From CAYLJO01 sp964383905 (lineage in GTDB: Bacteria > Acidobacteriota > Blastocatellia > Pyrinomonadales > Pyrinomonadaceae), in the NCBI GenBank assembly GCA_964383905.1, contig CAYLJO010000118.1, forward strand, positions 1 through 19,065: a stretch of DNA of 19,065 bases, read 5' to 3'. A model generated the notes under the pieces. That model was not told the origin of the DNA and did not search any database. It was given only the letters and a program-made list of their open reading frames with translations. Shown here in pieces: positions 6,855-16,728 of this stretch (its first letter is position 1; every line of letters begins with the position of its first letter). The translations under genes and the position numbers were made by a program.

Positions 6855-6908
6855 AACTCCATACGTTTGCGATTAAACCCTCCGGTCTCCGGAAGCAAAG
6901 GAAAGAAT

Positions 6909-7634
6909 ATGTTGAACAAGAAACTCTTTGTCGTCGCCCTCGGCCTCCTCGCCCTCACCTCTATCGCCGGGCGCAACGCCAACGCACAATCATGCCCAAA
7001 CCGTGAGACGTTCGGCACCCGCGGGGTCTTCCCCGTCGACCGGACCGCCCAGGCCGAGATCCAGGTCACCTATTTCACGACCGATGATCCTAACGTTTTC
7101 ATCTCCGAAAGGGCCGGGATCAGCCGGAGCGCGAGCTTTACGCTCGTGGACACCAATCAATTCGTCGCACGGATCAATCAGCTGGAGAAAGAGGGGGCCG
7201 CAAGCATCAAAAAGCAGCAGGGGGCATCCCCCTATCTCGGCGAGATCAGTGAGTTGAATCTGGAGCGCAACGCGGCCAGTGCGAACGCGCGAATGATCAA
7301 CGCCCGCCTGTCGTCGCCAAACGACATTCACCAGCTTGATCGTGAGACGCAGGTCAGCGTGTACAAGGGCCGCCGTGAGGAGGGCGATTTCTACCACGTG
7401 AGCCTGTTGTCGTGGTTCGTGGGTGTCGCCTCCAACGGCGGACAGAAGACCGTGGACTACGACGCCAACATACTTCTGAAGCCCGGCCAGACCGCCGTGA
7501 TTAAGTTGATGAGTGATTACGAGGTCAAACGCCGGGGCGCGGCCCGTAGCTATATGGCCGTGACCATGCGCTCGGTCAGCGATGCCGGCGCGGCGTCGCT
7601 CGGGCGTCGTCATACGATATTTGCATTAAGGTAA
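6909..7634 (+). CDS. Exported protein of unknown function under riboswitch control
   Basis: The ATG at 6909 is chosen because an AAGGAAAG ribosome binding site lies just before it and the protein then opens with a textbook signal peptide (MLNKKLFVVALGLLALTSIA), with likely cleavage after ANA. An earlier in-frame ATG at 6852 would put 19 non-signal residues in front. The mature part (about 215 aa) has no recognised domain. It is beta-rich toward the end (LLSWFVGVASN, then VDYDANILLKPGQTAVIKLM), a pattern loosely like the beta-sandwich part of secretin-type or pilus-related proteins. The long leader with a cyclic di-GMP riboswitch suggests a role in surface attachment, matrix or motility. That is inferred from context only. 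Confidence 0.75.
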   Translation: MLNKKLFVVALGLLALTSIAGRNANAQSCPNRETFGTRGVFPVDRTAQAEIQVTYFTTDDPNVFISERAGISRSASFTLVDTNQFVARINQLEKEGAASIKKQQGASPYLGEISELNLERNAASANARMINARLSSPNDIHQLDRETQVSVYKGRREEGDFYHVSLLSWFVGVASNGGQKTVDYDANILLKPGQTAVIKLMSDYEVKRRGAARSYMAVTMRSVSDAGAASLGRRHTIFALR

Positions 7635-7698
7635 CGGGCGCCGGCCGGTCCCCGGTCGAGCACGCGTGGGCAAGACAGGCACGCCGAGGGACGACTCA

Positions 7699-7717
7699 GT
7701 CAACCGCAGTGGTTGAC
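7699..7717 (+). other. Small hairpin between exported genes
   Basis: A perfect 7-bp stem (GTCAACC at 7699-7705, GGTTGAC at 7711-7717) with a 5-nt loop sits in the 138-nt gap between the exported protein and the metallopeptidase. There is no T-run, so it may be an RNA-processing or stability element rather than a terminator. Confidence 0.3.
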
Positions 7718-7772
7718 GAGCGAACTTGCTCTGCGAATCTGCCGGAAGAAAACTAACAGCCACTTGAACGCC

Positions 7773-8471
7773 GTGAAGTCATTTCTTTACAGCCTCCTTA
7801 TCGTTTGCTTGCTCTCCGTTCTGCCCCGGGCGTGGCCGGCCGTCGTGACGGCCCAGGGCATGGGCGCCACGCCGGATGGCGGAGCAGTCCCGGCGCCGAA
7901 GCAGTGCCAGGTCGGTAAGACCTCACCGCGGGCCCTCGGCTGGCGCTGGAAGCCCGGTACGCATGTCAATGTCTATTATCTGAAGAATAACTTTAGCGGG
8001 CCGGAAAGAGAGGCCCTCACCCAGGCCGTCAATAACTGGAACGATGCTCTGAGGGAGATCGATGCTCACGTTCTCTTCGTCATCAATGGTGAAAGCGAGA
8101 GCGTGGCCAAAGCTGACGAAGCCAGCATCATGGTGATTCGCGGTGTCCCGAGGGAGCAGGAGCGCCTGGGCGAGATCAGGTTCTCTTCGGTGTCCAGCGG
8201 GGCGGTTCATCTGGTCGCGGTGATGGGCCCTCTGATCACCGACCCGAGGGCGCTACAGAGTTTGATGACTCACGAGGTCGGACACTCACTGGGCCTTGCC
8301 GACTGTTATGAATGCCGCCGTGCCACCACGGCAATGGCCGCATTCAAAGATGTGAACAAAGGCAACGACGTGTACGCACCGAGCGGTTGCGATAAATACA
8401 TAGTCGCGGCAGGGTACGCCGGCGCAGGTGGCGCGCAGGAAGCGCGTGTTGTTCCGGCCGGACGGAAGTAA
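7773..8471 (+). CDS. Exported zinc metallopeptidase, HExxHxxGxxD (matrixin-like)
   Basis: About 232 aa. From the GTG at 7773 the protein starts with a signal peptide (MKSFLYSLLIVCLLSVLP) and likely leaves the cytoplasm. Alternative TTG starts at 7764 and 7713 add residues that do not look like a signal sequence, and no ribosome binding site is convincing. The zinc motif is HEVGHSLGLAD: H167 and H171 ligands, catalytic E168, third ligand D177. A Met-turn candidate (TTAMAAF) follows at about residue 190. The N-terminal part (WRWKPGTHVNVYY, then a helix with VNNWNDAL) fits the metzincin layout of matrixin-like peptidases. Asp as third ligand occurs in snapalysin-type enzymes. It is the second gene after the cyclic di-GMP riboswitch, so a surface-processing role is plausible. 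The substrate is unknown. Confidence 0.75.
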   Translation: MKSFLYSLLIVCLLSVLPRAWPAVVTAQGMGATPDGGAVPAPKQCQVGKTSPRALGWRWKPGTHVNVYYLKNNFSGPEREALTQAVNNWNDALREIDAHVLFVINGESESVAKADEASIMVIRGVPREQERLGEIRFSSVSSGAVHLVAVMGPLITDPRALQSLMTHEVGHSLGLADCYECRRATTAMAAFKDVNKGNDVYAPSGCDKYIVAAGYAGAGGAQEARVVPAGRK

Positions 8472-8572
8472 GGTCGCTGCCGTCAGCCGCGGAGACCGGG
8501 TCGTTTCCCACACCCCCTCACTTGCGCGAGCGGACGGCCTCGAGGAGCTCGATCCACACCCCTTGCGGGAAG

Positions 8573-9460
8573 TTAGCGGTGGACACTGGCCCGCCTTCCC
8601 GACTCCTTTTGCAGGGACTTCTTGCCCTGGATCGCTTTGGACCGCACTTCTATTTTGACCGCCTCCTCTTTGCGCCCCATCTTCCGCAGCAAGAGGGCGT
8701 AGTTCTCCAGGCTCACTACCAATCTCGCATCCTCCGGCCCAAACGCCTGCTCCTTGATTAACAGCGCCCGCCCGATCAAGTCTTCCGCTTCAGAATACCT
8801 CCCTTCGGCCTTGTAGAGCGCCGAGAGCTTATCCAGTATCGAAGCCGCCTGGGGGTGTGCCGGGCCAAAAGCTTCCTCCGTAACGATCAACGCCCGCCGG
8901 TACAGCGGCTCGGCCTCCGTGTACTTCCCTTCCGCGTGGTAGAGCTGCGCCAGGTTGCTGAGGCCAACCGCCACGTTCGGATGAGTCGCCCCGAAAGCCT
9001 TTTCCGTGATCGCCAGCGCCCGTCTCAGCAACGGCTCTGCCGCAGCATATTTGCCTTGAAAGTAATAGAGGAGGGCCAGATTGTTGAGGGCGGCGGCGAC
9101 GTTCGGGTTTTCCGGGCCTGACGTCCCTTCGGTAATGGCGAGTGCGCGCCGGAAGAGCGACTCGGCCTCAACATACTTAGCTTGGCGGCGGTAAAGCTCT
9201 GCCAGGTTGTTGAGACTGATAGCTAAGCGCTGGTCCCGGATGCTGAAGCCGGCCGCCAGCTTGAGCGCTGACTTGAGCTGCTTCTCCGCCTCTTCGTAGT
9301 CACCCGTTTCGTAGGCTTTCGTTCCGGCATCATTGTACCGCTCCCAGGTGGCGTCCTGAGTAGCCCGGTCGGCAGTCTGCTGAGCATACCCAAGAAAAAT
9401 GGTGGACGAGAGGCAGAGGCCGATCACACCAATCACCCCGGGCAAGATTTTCTTCCGCAT
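8573..9460 (-). CDS. Exported tetratricopeptide-repeat protein (kinesin-light-chain type)
   Basis: A 295-aa protein with an N-terminal signal peptide (MRKKILPGVIGVIGLCLSST, cleavage near AQQ). A first TPR lies at about 41-74, followed by five regular 42-residue repeats starting near 82, 124, 166, 208 and 250. The recurring unit is LNNLAxLYxxxGKYxEAExL followed by RRALAITE and FGPxHP. The 42-residue period and the AFGPxHP linker are typical of TPR_12/kinesin-light-chain repeats, which form a superhelical protein-binding surface. No enzymatic domain is present. It should act as an exported scaffold. It lies 114 nt downstream of the lipoprotein gene on the same strand and may share its transcript. 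It converges on the metallopeptidase gene with about 100 nt between stops, where I see no clear terminator. Confidence 0.9.
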   Translation of the reverse strand: MRKKILPGVIGVIGLCLSSTIFLGYAQQTADRATQDATWERYNDAGTKAYETGDYEEAEKQLKSALKLAAGFSIRDQRLAISLNNLAELYRRQAKYVEAESLFRRALAITEGTSGPENPNVAAALNNLALLYYFQGKYAAAEPLLRRALAITEKAFGATHPNVAVGLSNLAQLYHAEGKYTEAEPLYRRALIVTEEAFGPAHPQAASILDKLSALYKAEGRYSEAEDLIGRALLIKEQAFGPEDARLVVSLENYALLLRKMGRKEEAVKIEVRSKAIQGKKSLQKESGRRASVHR

Positions 9461-9574
9461 GATGAGATCATACCACTACAGCGATATCTTTCATTGGTAT
9501 TCACCTTGGGACCGGCTCCCCCCGGCGGCTGTCTTCGACCCGGCGACCTCCGGCAGAGCGGCTTGCCGCGCCTC

Positions 9575-10345
9575 TCATAGATGCTTGAGCGCCTGCCGGG
9601 CCAGTATCTTCGTCTCCCTGATCTTCACCGGCTGATCATCCGAACCACCGATGCTGATCCGCAGCAGGCGATCTCCTTTGAGCACGTAGAGCGCACGGGC
9701 GAGGCGATTACCGACCCAATAAGCCTCCTCACCCACACCGCTGACTCTTTCCGGCGGTCGACCCTCCTCCTCCTTGTCGCGTGCCCGGTCCTGATCACGT
9801 CCACGCTGCTCACCCTTCTCCCGCTCACGCTTTTCATCCCGTTCCGCGGCACGCTGGAACTTTTCTCTCCAGAACTCTTTCAGAGTCTCCGCGCCGGGAC
9901 GCGCCGGGCCTCTCTGCGTCACCTCAACGCTGACAGATCTGCTGAAGGTTGGGGTTGTGTAAAAGCACTGCGAGATGAGAAACGGTCCGCTTCTCCGCTC
10001 GCTTCCTTTCGTCTCTCTGACTGCTTCCCCCTGCGCACTCTGAATCCCTGCCGAGGTGAGCAGTTTACAAGTATCGATCGCTGATTTAACCGGCGTGGAT
10101 TTCGGACTGATGGTGGGCTGTTGCGTCGCCGCAACTTCATTACCTGCCTCGGGCGAGATGGTCGATGCTGATTGTGGTGCCGCCCCGGATGGTTGAGAAA
10201 CTCCTGCCTGTGGAGATGCCGTTGATTGCGCAAGAGGGTCAGCCGGTCGGGTACGATCATGTGGGTTACATCCGAAGAGCAAAAAGAGAGAGCAGAGCAG
10301 CAAGAGGTAAACTTGTAAGCGCATCAACACAAACCCCTGTCTCAT
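9575..10345 (-). CDS. Lipoprotein with charged linker, DUF3558-like architecture
   Basis: About 256 aa. A hydrophobic leader ends in the lipobox LLFGC (Cys26 from this start), so the protein should be lipid-anchored. A Ser/Pro/Gln/Ala-rich linker (about 30-85) leads to a domain with two spaced cysteines (C93 in DTCKLL, C127 in SQCFYT) likely to form a disulfide, followed by a very charged Lys/Arg/Glu/Asp segment (about 161-199) and a C-terminal part (GEEAYWVG, LYVLKGDRLLRISI). The order CxLL, CxY and a final GxxAYW/VLKGDRLLRI resembles DUF3558-like lipoproteins of unknown function, but the match is from memory. The start is uncertain: AGG lies 7 nt before this ATG, the preceding GTG (10348) is also possible, and the ATG at 10324 is preceded by GGGG. 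Confidence 0.75.
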   Translation of the reverse strand: MRQGFVLMRLQVYLLLLCSLFLLFGCNPHDRTRPADPLAQSTASPQAGVSQPSGAAPQSASTISPEAGNEVAATQQPTISPKSTPVKSAIDTCKLLTSAGIQSAQGEAVRETKGSERRSGPFLISQCFYTTPTFSRSVSVEVTQRGPARPGAETLKEFWREKFQRAAERDEKREREKGEQRGRDQDRARDKEEEGRPPERVSGVGEEAYWVGNRLARALYVLKGDRLLRISIGGSDDQPVKIRETKILARQALKHL

Positions 10346-10407
10346 CACTTTACCTGATGGAAATTACTGAAAGTTAACATTACTGTTGTCACAATTATCT
10401 AACAGAA

Positions 10408-10450
10408 TCCTGGCCATCGAACACTCTGATTGAGAGTTCGATGGCCAGGA
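10408..10450. repeat. Long perfect inverted repeat (stem-loop)
   Basis: Fifteen bases, TCCTGGCCATCGAAC (10408-10422), are matched perfectly by GTTCGATGGCCAGGA (10436-10450) with a 13-nt loop that can add TCT/AGA pairing. It lies just upstream of the lipoprotein gene and downstream of the Fn3 pseudogene on the minus strand. No T-run flanks it. It may be a transcription barrier for the old upstream gene, a REP-like element or a protein-binding site. Confidence 0.7.
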
Positions 10451-10520
10451 CGGGAGTCAGTTGTGACGACCCGGTGAAGTACCAGCAGGAAGGAGTCCAA
10501 GCCACCTGCTGCGAGCTGTC

Positions 10521-11080
10521 TCAGCGCTGACTACATTCTATTATCTTCCTGGGATGAGTGACACTATACAGCGTCAGGGCCACGTAATCGCGGCTGTAGC
10601 TGGCGTCCGGGTTCGGGCGATATCAGAGGATATACCACTGGCTGTTGGGCGGCAGCGCGCCCCCGCCCGCGAGCTTCAAGGTGAAGACCATCTTCTGCGC
10701 CCCGTTCATGTAAGGCTCGCCGATGTGGACGGACCAGAGGTCTACCTGCGGGACGGGCGGCGAGTTCGGCAGGGCGTCGGACAAATCCGTTGCCACCGTG
10801 AGACCCGGCAAGACACAGGGAGTCTCGAGCGGCGTCGGTTGCACGCGCGGCGACATAACGCCGGCGCCGTTGGCATTGAGGGTCTGCACCGCGTAGTAAT
10901 TGTTCGCGCCGTTTGAATTGTCTGTGTAGGTGTTGATATCGCCGCCCACGCTGGCGATGAGCGTATTAGCCCCGGGGCCTATGGCGCGATAAATGTTGTA
11001 GCCTGTGATCGGCGACCGCGCGGTCTGTTGGTCGCCTGCGCGTAGTAATTAACGGCCGCGATGTTTGATGCGTAGACCTC
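10521..11080 (-). pseudogene. Fn3-containing surface/secreted protein, C-terminal relic
   Basis: Reading leftward, the relic starts with the end of one fibronectin type III domain (EVYASNIAAVNYYAQATN). A frame change near 11040 leads into a second Fn3 domain (SPITGYNIYRAIGPGANTLI, then YTDNSNGANNYYAVQTLN) and a C-terminal domain (PPVPQVDLWSVHIGEPYMNG, KMVFTLKLAGGG, PPNSQWYIL). A TGA at 10623-10625 interrupts it where Trp would be expected. The same frame continues YRPNPDASYSRDYVAL to a stop at 10521-10523. This layout is what I associate with large secreted acidobacterial proteins such as subtilases or cell-surface proteins, but the catalytic part is absent. At least one frameshift and one nonsense mutation make it a pseudogene. 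Confidence 0.7.
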
Positions 11081-11715
11081 CCAACAACCGCGATTGCCGC
11101 AGCAGCACTATGGGCCGTCCTCGCTCAATGAGGCATGACCCGCCGATCAGGCTACTTTTCCAATGAGAATAAGGAGGGTGGTTGAGAAAAACTTGAGGTA
11201 GACCAAAAGTCCCGGATGGGAAATCATTTCCCACAAATAACGTATTGAAAGGAAGCGGCTTAGAGCAGATTAAGATTGCCTGTCGGGCAGCAATGTACAG
11301 GCTCCTGCGCGGTTGTCCTCGACGAGTGCCACGGTCGCGACCAGCGGAGGCCACTCTCTGCGGCGTCGCGGCCGCGGACGGGCCTTCCGTGATCAGCCTT
11401 GAATGCCCCTGATAACACCGTTATTAATTCGCGACCACAACAAAATTGTTCAGGGCGGGACTGTCCGGCCAGCTTAGAGGAGCAGGGGCAGGTTGGTATT
11501 AATCATGAAGCACCCTCGGTGCCACGACTTGCTCCCATAACTGATAGGTGGTAAAGGGAAAGTCTTCTTTGCCCCAACTCTCAGGCGACGGAAGGGGCCA
11601 CCAAGTGTTTGTGGAGTATCAGGGTAATTGCGCCGCGCAACCGCGGGTGGGCCAATTCATCCAACGGAGTGATTCAACTCGCCGGGCGATCCCGTCGTTG
11701 GCATCCTTTCCGCTC
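11081..11715. other. Region without supportable genes; two short palindromes
   Basis: No reading frame here looks coding on either strand. Two symmetrical sites stand out: GGGAAATCATTTCCC (11218-11232) and a 17-nt near-palindrome TGATAACACCGTTATTA (11410-11426). Both lie upstream of the GH67 operon and could be regulator sites. No promoter stands out. Confidence 0.4.
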
Positions 11716-11836
11716 AGGAGTGAATGGACAGTGGATGCCCGGCCGCTGGCTGAACGGCGATCAAACGAACCAGGGTCGCCATTTGCGGCTCGTGCCTGGT
11801 AAATTCGACATTTATTCGGAAACAGTAAGGAGGTGA
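11716..11836 (+). pseudogene. C-terminal scrap resembling GH35/DUF5597 glycosidase end
   Basis: The frame ending at the TGA at 11834-11836 reads VNGQWMPGRWLNGDQTNQG, then RHLRLVPGKFDIY. This resembles the GRWLNGDQTHQGRH-type ending that I associate with the DUF5597 domain at the C-terminus of GH35 beta-galactosidase-type enzymes. Upstream of about 11700 the frame no longer resembles that family and there is no start, so it is only a 3' remnant. Its last codons (AAGGAGGTGA) double as the ribosome binding site of GH67, as expected if it was the upstream gene of an older, coupled glycosidase operon. The family match is from memory. Confidence 0.5.
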
Positions 11837-11838
11837 AT

Positions 11839-14001
<2,163 letters not shown>

Positions 14002-14041
14002 GGCTGCCACGGGCGAGAGGCCAGGAGATTTTGGACTCGAG

Positions 14042-15289
14042 ATGAAGATCACCGACATCAGGGCGACAACCGTGACTGTACCGCTGGAAGCGCCGCTCAG
14101 GCATGCCAACGGCTGTCACTGGGGGCGCTTCGTGCGCACCGTGGTTGAGGTCGAGACCGACGAGGGCTTAATCGGTCTGGGCGAGATGGGCGGCGGCGGT
14201 GAGTCGGCCGAAAGCCTGTTCCGCGCGATGAAACCTTACCTGTTAGGCCACGACCCCGCGCGCCTTGAGGAGATGCGGTTCCTCATCAGTAACCCGACGG
14301 CCTCGCTCTACAACAACCGCACGCAGGTCCTGGCTGCGCTGGAATTCGCCTGCCTCGACATCCTCGGACAGAAGTGGGGCGCCTCAGTCTCTGACATCCT
14401 GGGCGGTCGTTTGCAGGACCGCGTGCCGTTCGCCTCCTACCTCTTCTTCCGCTACCCGAACCCGAAGGACGGCGCGGGCGAGGTCAGAACGGCCGGGCAG
14501 CTCGTCGCCCACGCTCGCGAATTGAAAGAACGTTACGGCTTCACTTCGCACAAGCTGAAAGGCGGCGTCTTCCCCCCCGAGTATGAGTTGGAGTGTTACC
14601 GCCAGTTGGCGTCTGCGCTCGGCGGCGACCGCTTCCGCTTCGACCCGAACGGCGTCTGGTCAACCGAACAGGCGATCTGGTTCGGGCAGGCCATCGAAGA
14701 GATCCGCAACGACTACCTGGAGGACCCCGTGTTGGGCATGGCCGGGATGCGCCGCGTGCGCGAGAAGGTGCGAATGCCGCTGGCGACCAACACCATCGTT
14801 GTCAACTTCGAGCAGCTCGCGGCCAACGTGCTCGACGCGGCCGTGGACGTAATCCTGCTCGACACGACCTTCTGGGGCGGCATCCGGCCGTGCGTCAAAG
14901 CGGCCGGAGTATGCGAGACCTTCCAGCTCGGGGTCGCCGTGCACTCCTCCGGTGAGCTCGGCATCCAGCTCAGTACGATGCTGCACCTCGGCGCTTGCAT
15001 CCCTAACCTCTCATTCGCGGCGGACGCGCACTACCATCACCTCACGGACGACATCATCGAGGGCGGCAAGCTCAAGTACGAGGGCGGCTTCATCGCGGTG
15101 CCCGAGGGGCCGGGCCTCGGCGTGCGGCTCGACCGCGACAAGCTCGCCGAGTACAACGAGCTTTACAAGCGCCTGGGCTCGTACCCTTACGACCAGGATC
15201 CGCTCAGGCCGGGCTGGACGCCGACCATCCCGAATAACCGCTGGGCCGACCCTGCGGACTCGCGGCGGCCCACTAACATGCTCTTTTGA
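14042..15289 (+). CDS. Glucarate-dehydratase-like enolase-superfamily enzyme
   Basis: A 415-aa cytoplasmic enzyme of the mandelate racemase/glucarate dehydratase branch. Glucarate dehydratase removes water from D-glucarate to give 5-keto-4-deoxy-D-glucarate. Visible residues: KxK bases K171/K173 (HKLKGG), metal-ligand set D201 with N203 (DPNGVW), E227 (LEDP) and N250 (ATNTI), and the dyad D274 (DTTFWGG) and H301 (VHSSGELG). Spacings K-D 28, E-N 23 and N-D 24 agree with those of E. coli GlucD as I recall them, and Asn as third metal ligand is characteristic of that group. The ATG at 14042 starts right at the fold; AGGAG lies about 15 nt upstream. It follows GH67 by 40 nt. It is shorter than E. 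coli GlucD (about 446 aa) and the active-site loops differ, so another acid sugar is possible. Confidence 0.8.
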   Translation: MKITDIRATTVTVPLEAPLRHANGCHWGRFVRTVVEVETDEGLIGLGEMGGGGESAESLFRAMKPYLLGHDPARLEEMRFLISNPTASLYNNRTQVLAALEFACLDILGQKWGASVSDILGGRLQDRVPFASYLFFRYPNPKDGAGEVRTAGQLVAHARELKERYGFTSHKLKGGVFPPEYELECYRQLASALGGDRFRFDPNGVWSTEQAIWFGQAIEEIRNDYLEDPVLGMAGMRRVREKVRMPLATNTIVVNFEQLAANVLDAAVDVILLDTTFWGGIRPCVKAAGVCETFQLGVAVHSSGELGIQLSTMLHLGACIPNLSFAADAHYHHLTDDIIEGGKLKYEGGFIAVPEGPGLGVRLDRDKLAEYNELYKRLGSYPYDQDPLRPGWTPTIPNNRWADPADSRRPTNMLF

Positions 15290-15309
15290 CTTGCTGTAGG
15301 GGGAAAGAG

Positions 15310-16662
15310 ATGACGACCAACAGGACAGAAAATCAAAGCACGGAGCCCGCCCGCCTGACCGGTAGGGCGGAGCTTCGGCGTCAGGTGGCGGATGTCATCA
15401 ATCGGACTCCGGTCATCGACATTCACACACACTTGTTCGCCCCCGAGTTTGGCGAGTTGAGCCTTTCCGGCATCGACGAGCTGCTCACCTATCACTACCT
15501 GATCGCCGAAACATTTCGCTCGACCGGCACCACTTATGAGCGCTTCTGGCAGATGAGCAGGACGGGGCAGGCCGATCTCGTCTGGCAGACGCTGTTCATG
15601 GAGAACACACCTATCTCGGAAGCGACGCGCGGCGTCGTCACCGTCCTTAGCGCTTTCGGCCTCGACCCCACCGCGCCCGACCTCACAGAAGCCCGGGCCT
15701 TCTTTCGCTCGCAAAAAATCTCTGAGCACTTGGGCCGCGTGCTCGACCTGGCGCGCGTGAGCGACGTGGTGATGACCAACGATCCGTTCAATAAGCAGGA
15801 GGCGAATGTCTGGGAGAATGGCGCGGATGTGGATCGGCGCTTTCACGCGGCGCTCCGCATGGACCGCCTGCTCAACGACTGGCCGCCGACGGCGGCGAAA
15901 CTCGCGTCGCTGGGCTACCACGTTGACGAAAATATGAGCGGCGAGACGGCGGGCGAGGTGCGCCGCTTCCTCGACAAGTGGATCGCCCGCATGAAGCCCC
16001 TGTACATGGCGGTGTCGCTGCCGGACGACTTCAAATTCCCCGCGGATGACGCGCGCGACCGGGTCATCCGTGAGGTAGTGCTGCCGACCGCACGCGAGCA
16101 CGGACTTCCTTTCGCCGTCATGATCGGGGTCCGGCGCAGCGTGAATCCGGCGCTACGGATGGGGGGCGACGGCCTGGGCCGCGCCGATGTCGGTGCGGTC
16201 GCGCGCATGTGCGCCGAAAATCCTGACGTACGCTTCCTGGCAACCTTCTTGTCGCGCGAAAACCAGCACGAGTTGTGCGTCACCGCGCGGAAGTTTAGCA
16301 ACCTGATGCCCTTCGGCTGTTGGTGGTTTTTAAATAACCCTTCGATCATCTCCGAGATCACGCGCGAGCGCCTGGAGATGCTTGGGCCGAGCTTCATCCC
16401 GCAGCACTCGGACGCGCGCATCCTCGAACAATTGATCTACAAGTGGCAGCACTCGCGTCGCGTCATCGCCGAATCGCTGTCGGAGGCGTACGAGCAGCTC
16501 CTCACGAGCGGTCGCGCCGTGACTCGGGCCGTGATCGAGCGCGATGTAACCCGTATCTTCTCCGGCAACTTCCGTAACTGGGTTGGCCTCTTTGTTCTTT
16601 GTTTCTTCTGTTTTTCCTTTGCGTCCTCTCTGGTCCTCTGCTGTTCAATTTTTTGTTTGTAG
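15310..16662 (+). CDS. Glucuronate isomerase-like amidohydrolase (UxaC-related)
   Basis: A 450-aa cytoplasmic protein. The ATG at 15310 follows an AGGGGGAAAG ribosome binding site; an in-frame TTG at 15286 lies inside the previous gene's end and is less likely. The amidohydrolase metal motif is DIHTHLF (H39, H41). Later landmarks agree with uronate isomerases: FGCWWFLNNP, PQHSDAR and IYKWQHSRRVI, then a final helix ending IFSGNFRNW. UxaC interconverts D-glucuronate and D-fructuronate (or galacturonate and tagaturonate), the natural next step after GH67. It is clearly diverged from the E. coli type. The last 22 or so residues (after FRNWVG) are Phe/Cys/Leu/Ser-rich, unlike the family. They are encoded by a pyrimidine-rich repeat, so the native stop seems to have been displaced. 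It lies 20 nt after the dehydratase. Confidence 0.65.
   Translation: MTTNRTENQSTEPARLTGRAELRRQVADVINRTPVIDIHTHLFAPEFGELSLSGIDELLTYHYLIAETFRSTGTTYERFWQMSRTGQADLVWQTLFMENTPISEATRGVVTVLSAFGLDPTAPDLTEARAFFRSQKISEHLGRVLDLARVSDVVMTNDPFNKQEANVWENGADVDRRFHAALRMDRLLNDWPPTAAKLASLGYHVDENMSGETAGEVRRFLDKWIARMKPLYMAVSLPDDFKFPADDARDRVIREVVLPTAREHGLPFAVMIGVRRSVNPALRMGGDGLGRADVGAVARMCAENPDVRFLATFLSRENQHELCVTARKFSNLMPFGCWWFLNNPSIISEITRERLEMLGPSFIPQHSDARILEQLIYKWQHSRRVIAESLSEAYEQLLTSGRAVTRAVIERDVTRIFSGNFRNWVGLFVLCFFCFSFASSLVLCCSIFCL
16583..16662. repeat. Pyrimidine-rich low-complexity repeat overlapping a gene 3' end
   Basis: The plus strand is almost pure T/C with G (tttgttctttgtttcttctg and so on). Read on the minus strand it is a run of degenerate CAGAGGACGCAAAGG/ACAAAGA-type units. 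Purine-rich strings like this recur between genes in many soil and aquatic bacterial genomes, as far as I recall. Here the repeat supplies the last codons and the stop of the isomerase-like gene. Confidence 0.5.
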
Positions 16663-16728
16663 TTCGGTCGCACTCATGTGAGAACCGCTATAGGCGTGAT
16701 AACTTTGCTCAGTAATCAAAGGGTACAT

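Noticed and set aside
11218..11232. Perfect palindrome GGGAAATCATTTCCC as a firm operator call
   Set aside because: It is short and isolated, with no promoter beside it and no second copy in the window, so it is only mentioned.
11049..11354. A 101-codon minus-strand open frame next to the Fn3 relic
   Set aside because: It is out of frame with the Fn3 sequence, its product resembles no family and it lacks a ribosome binding site.
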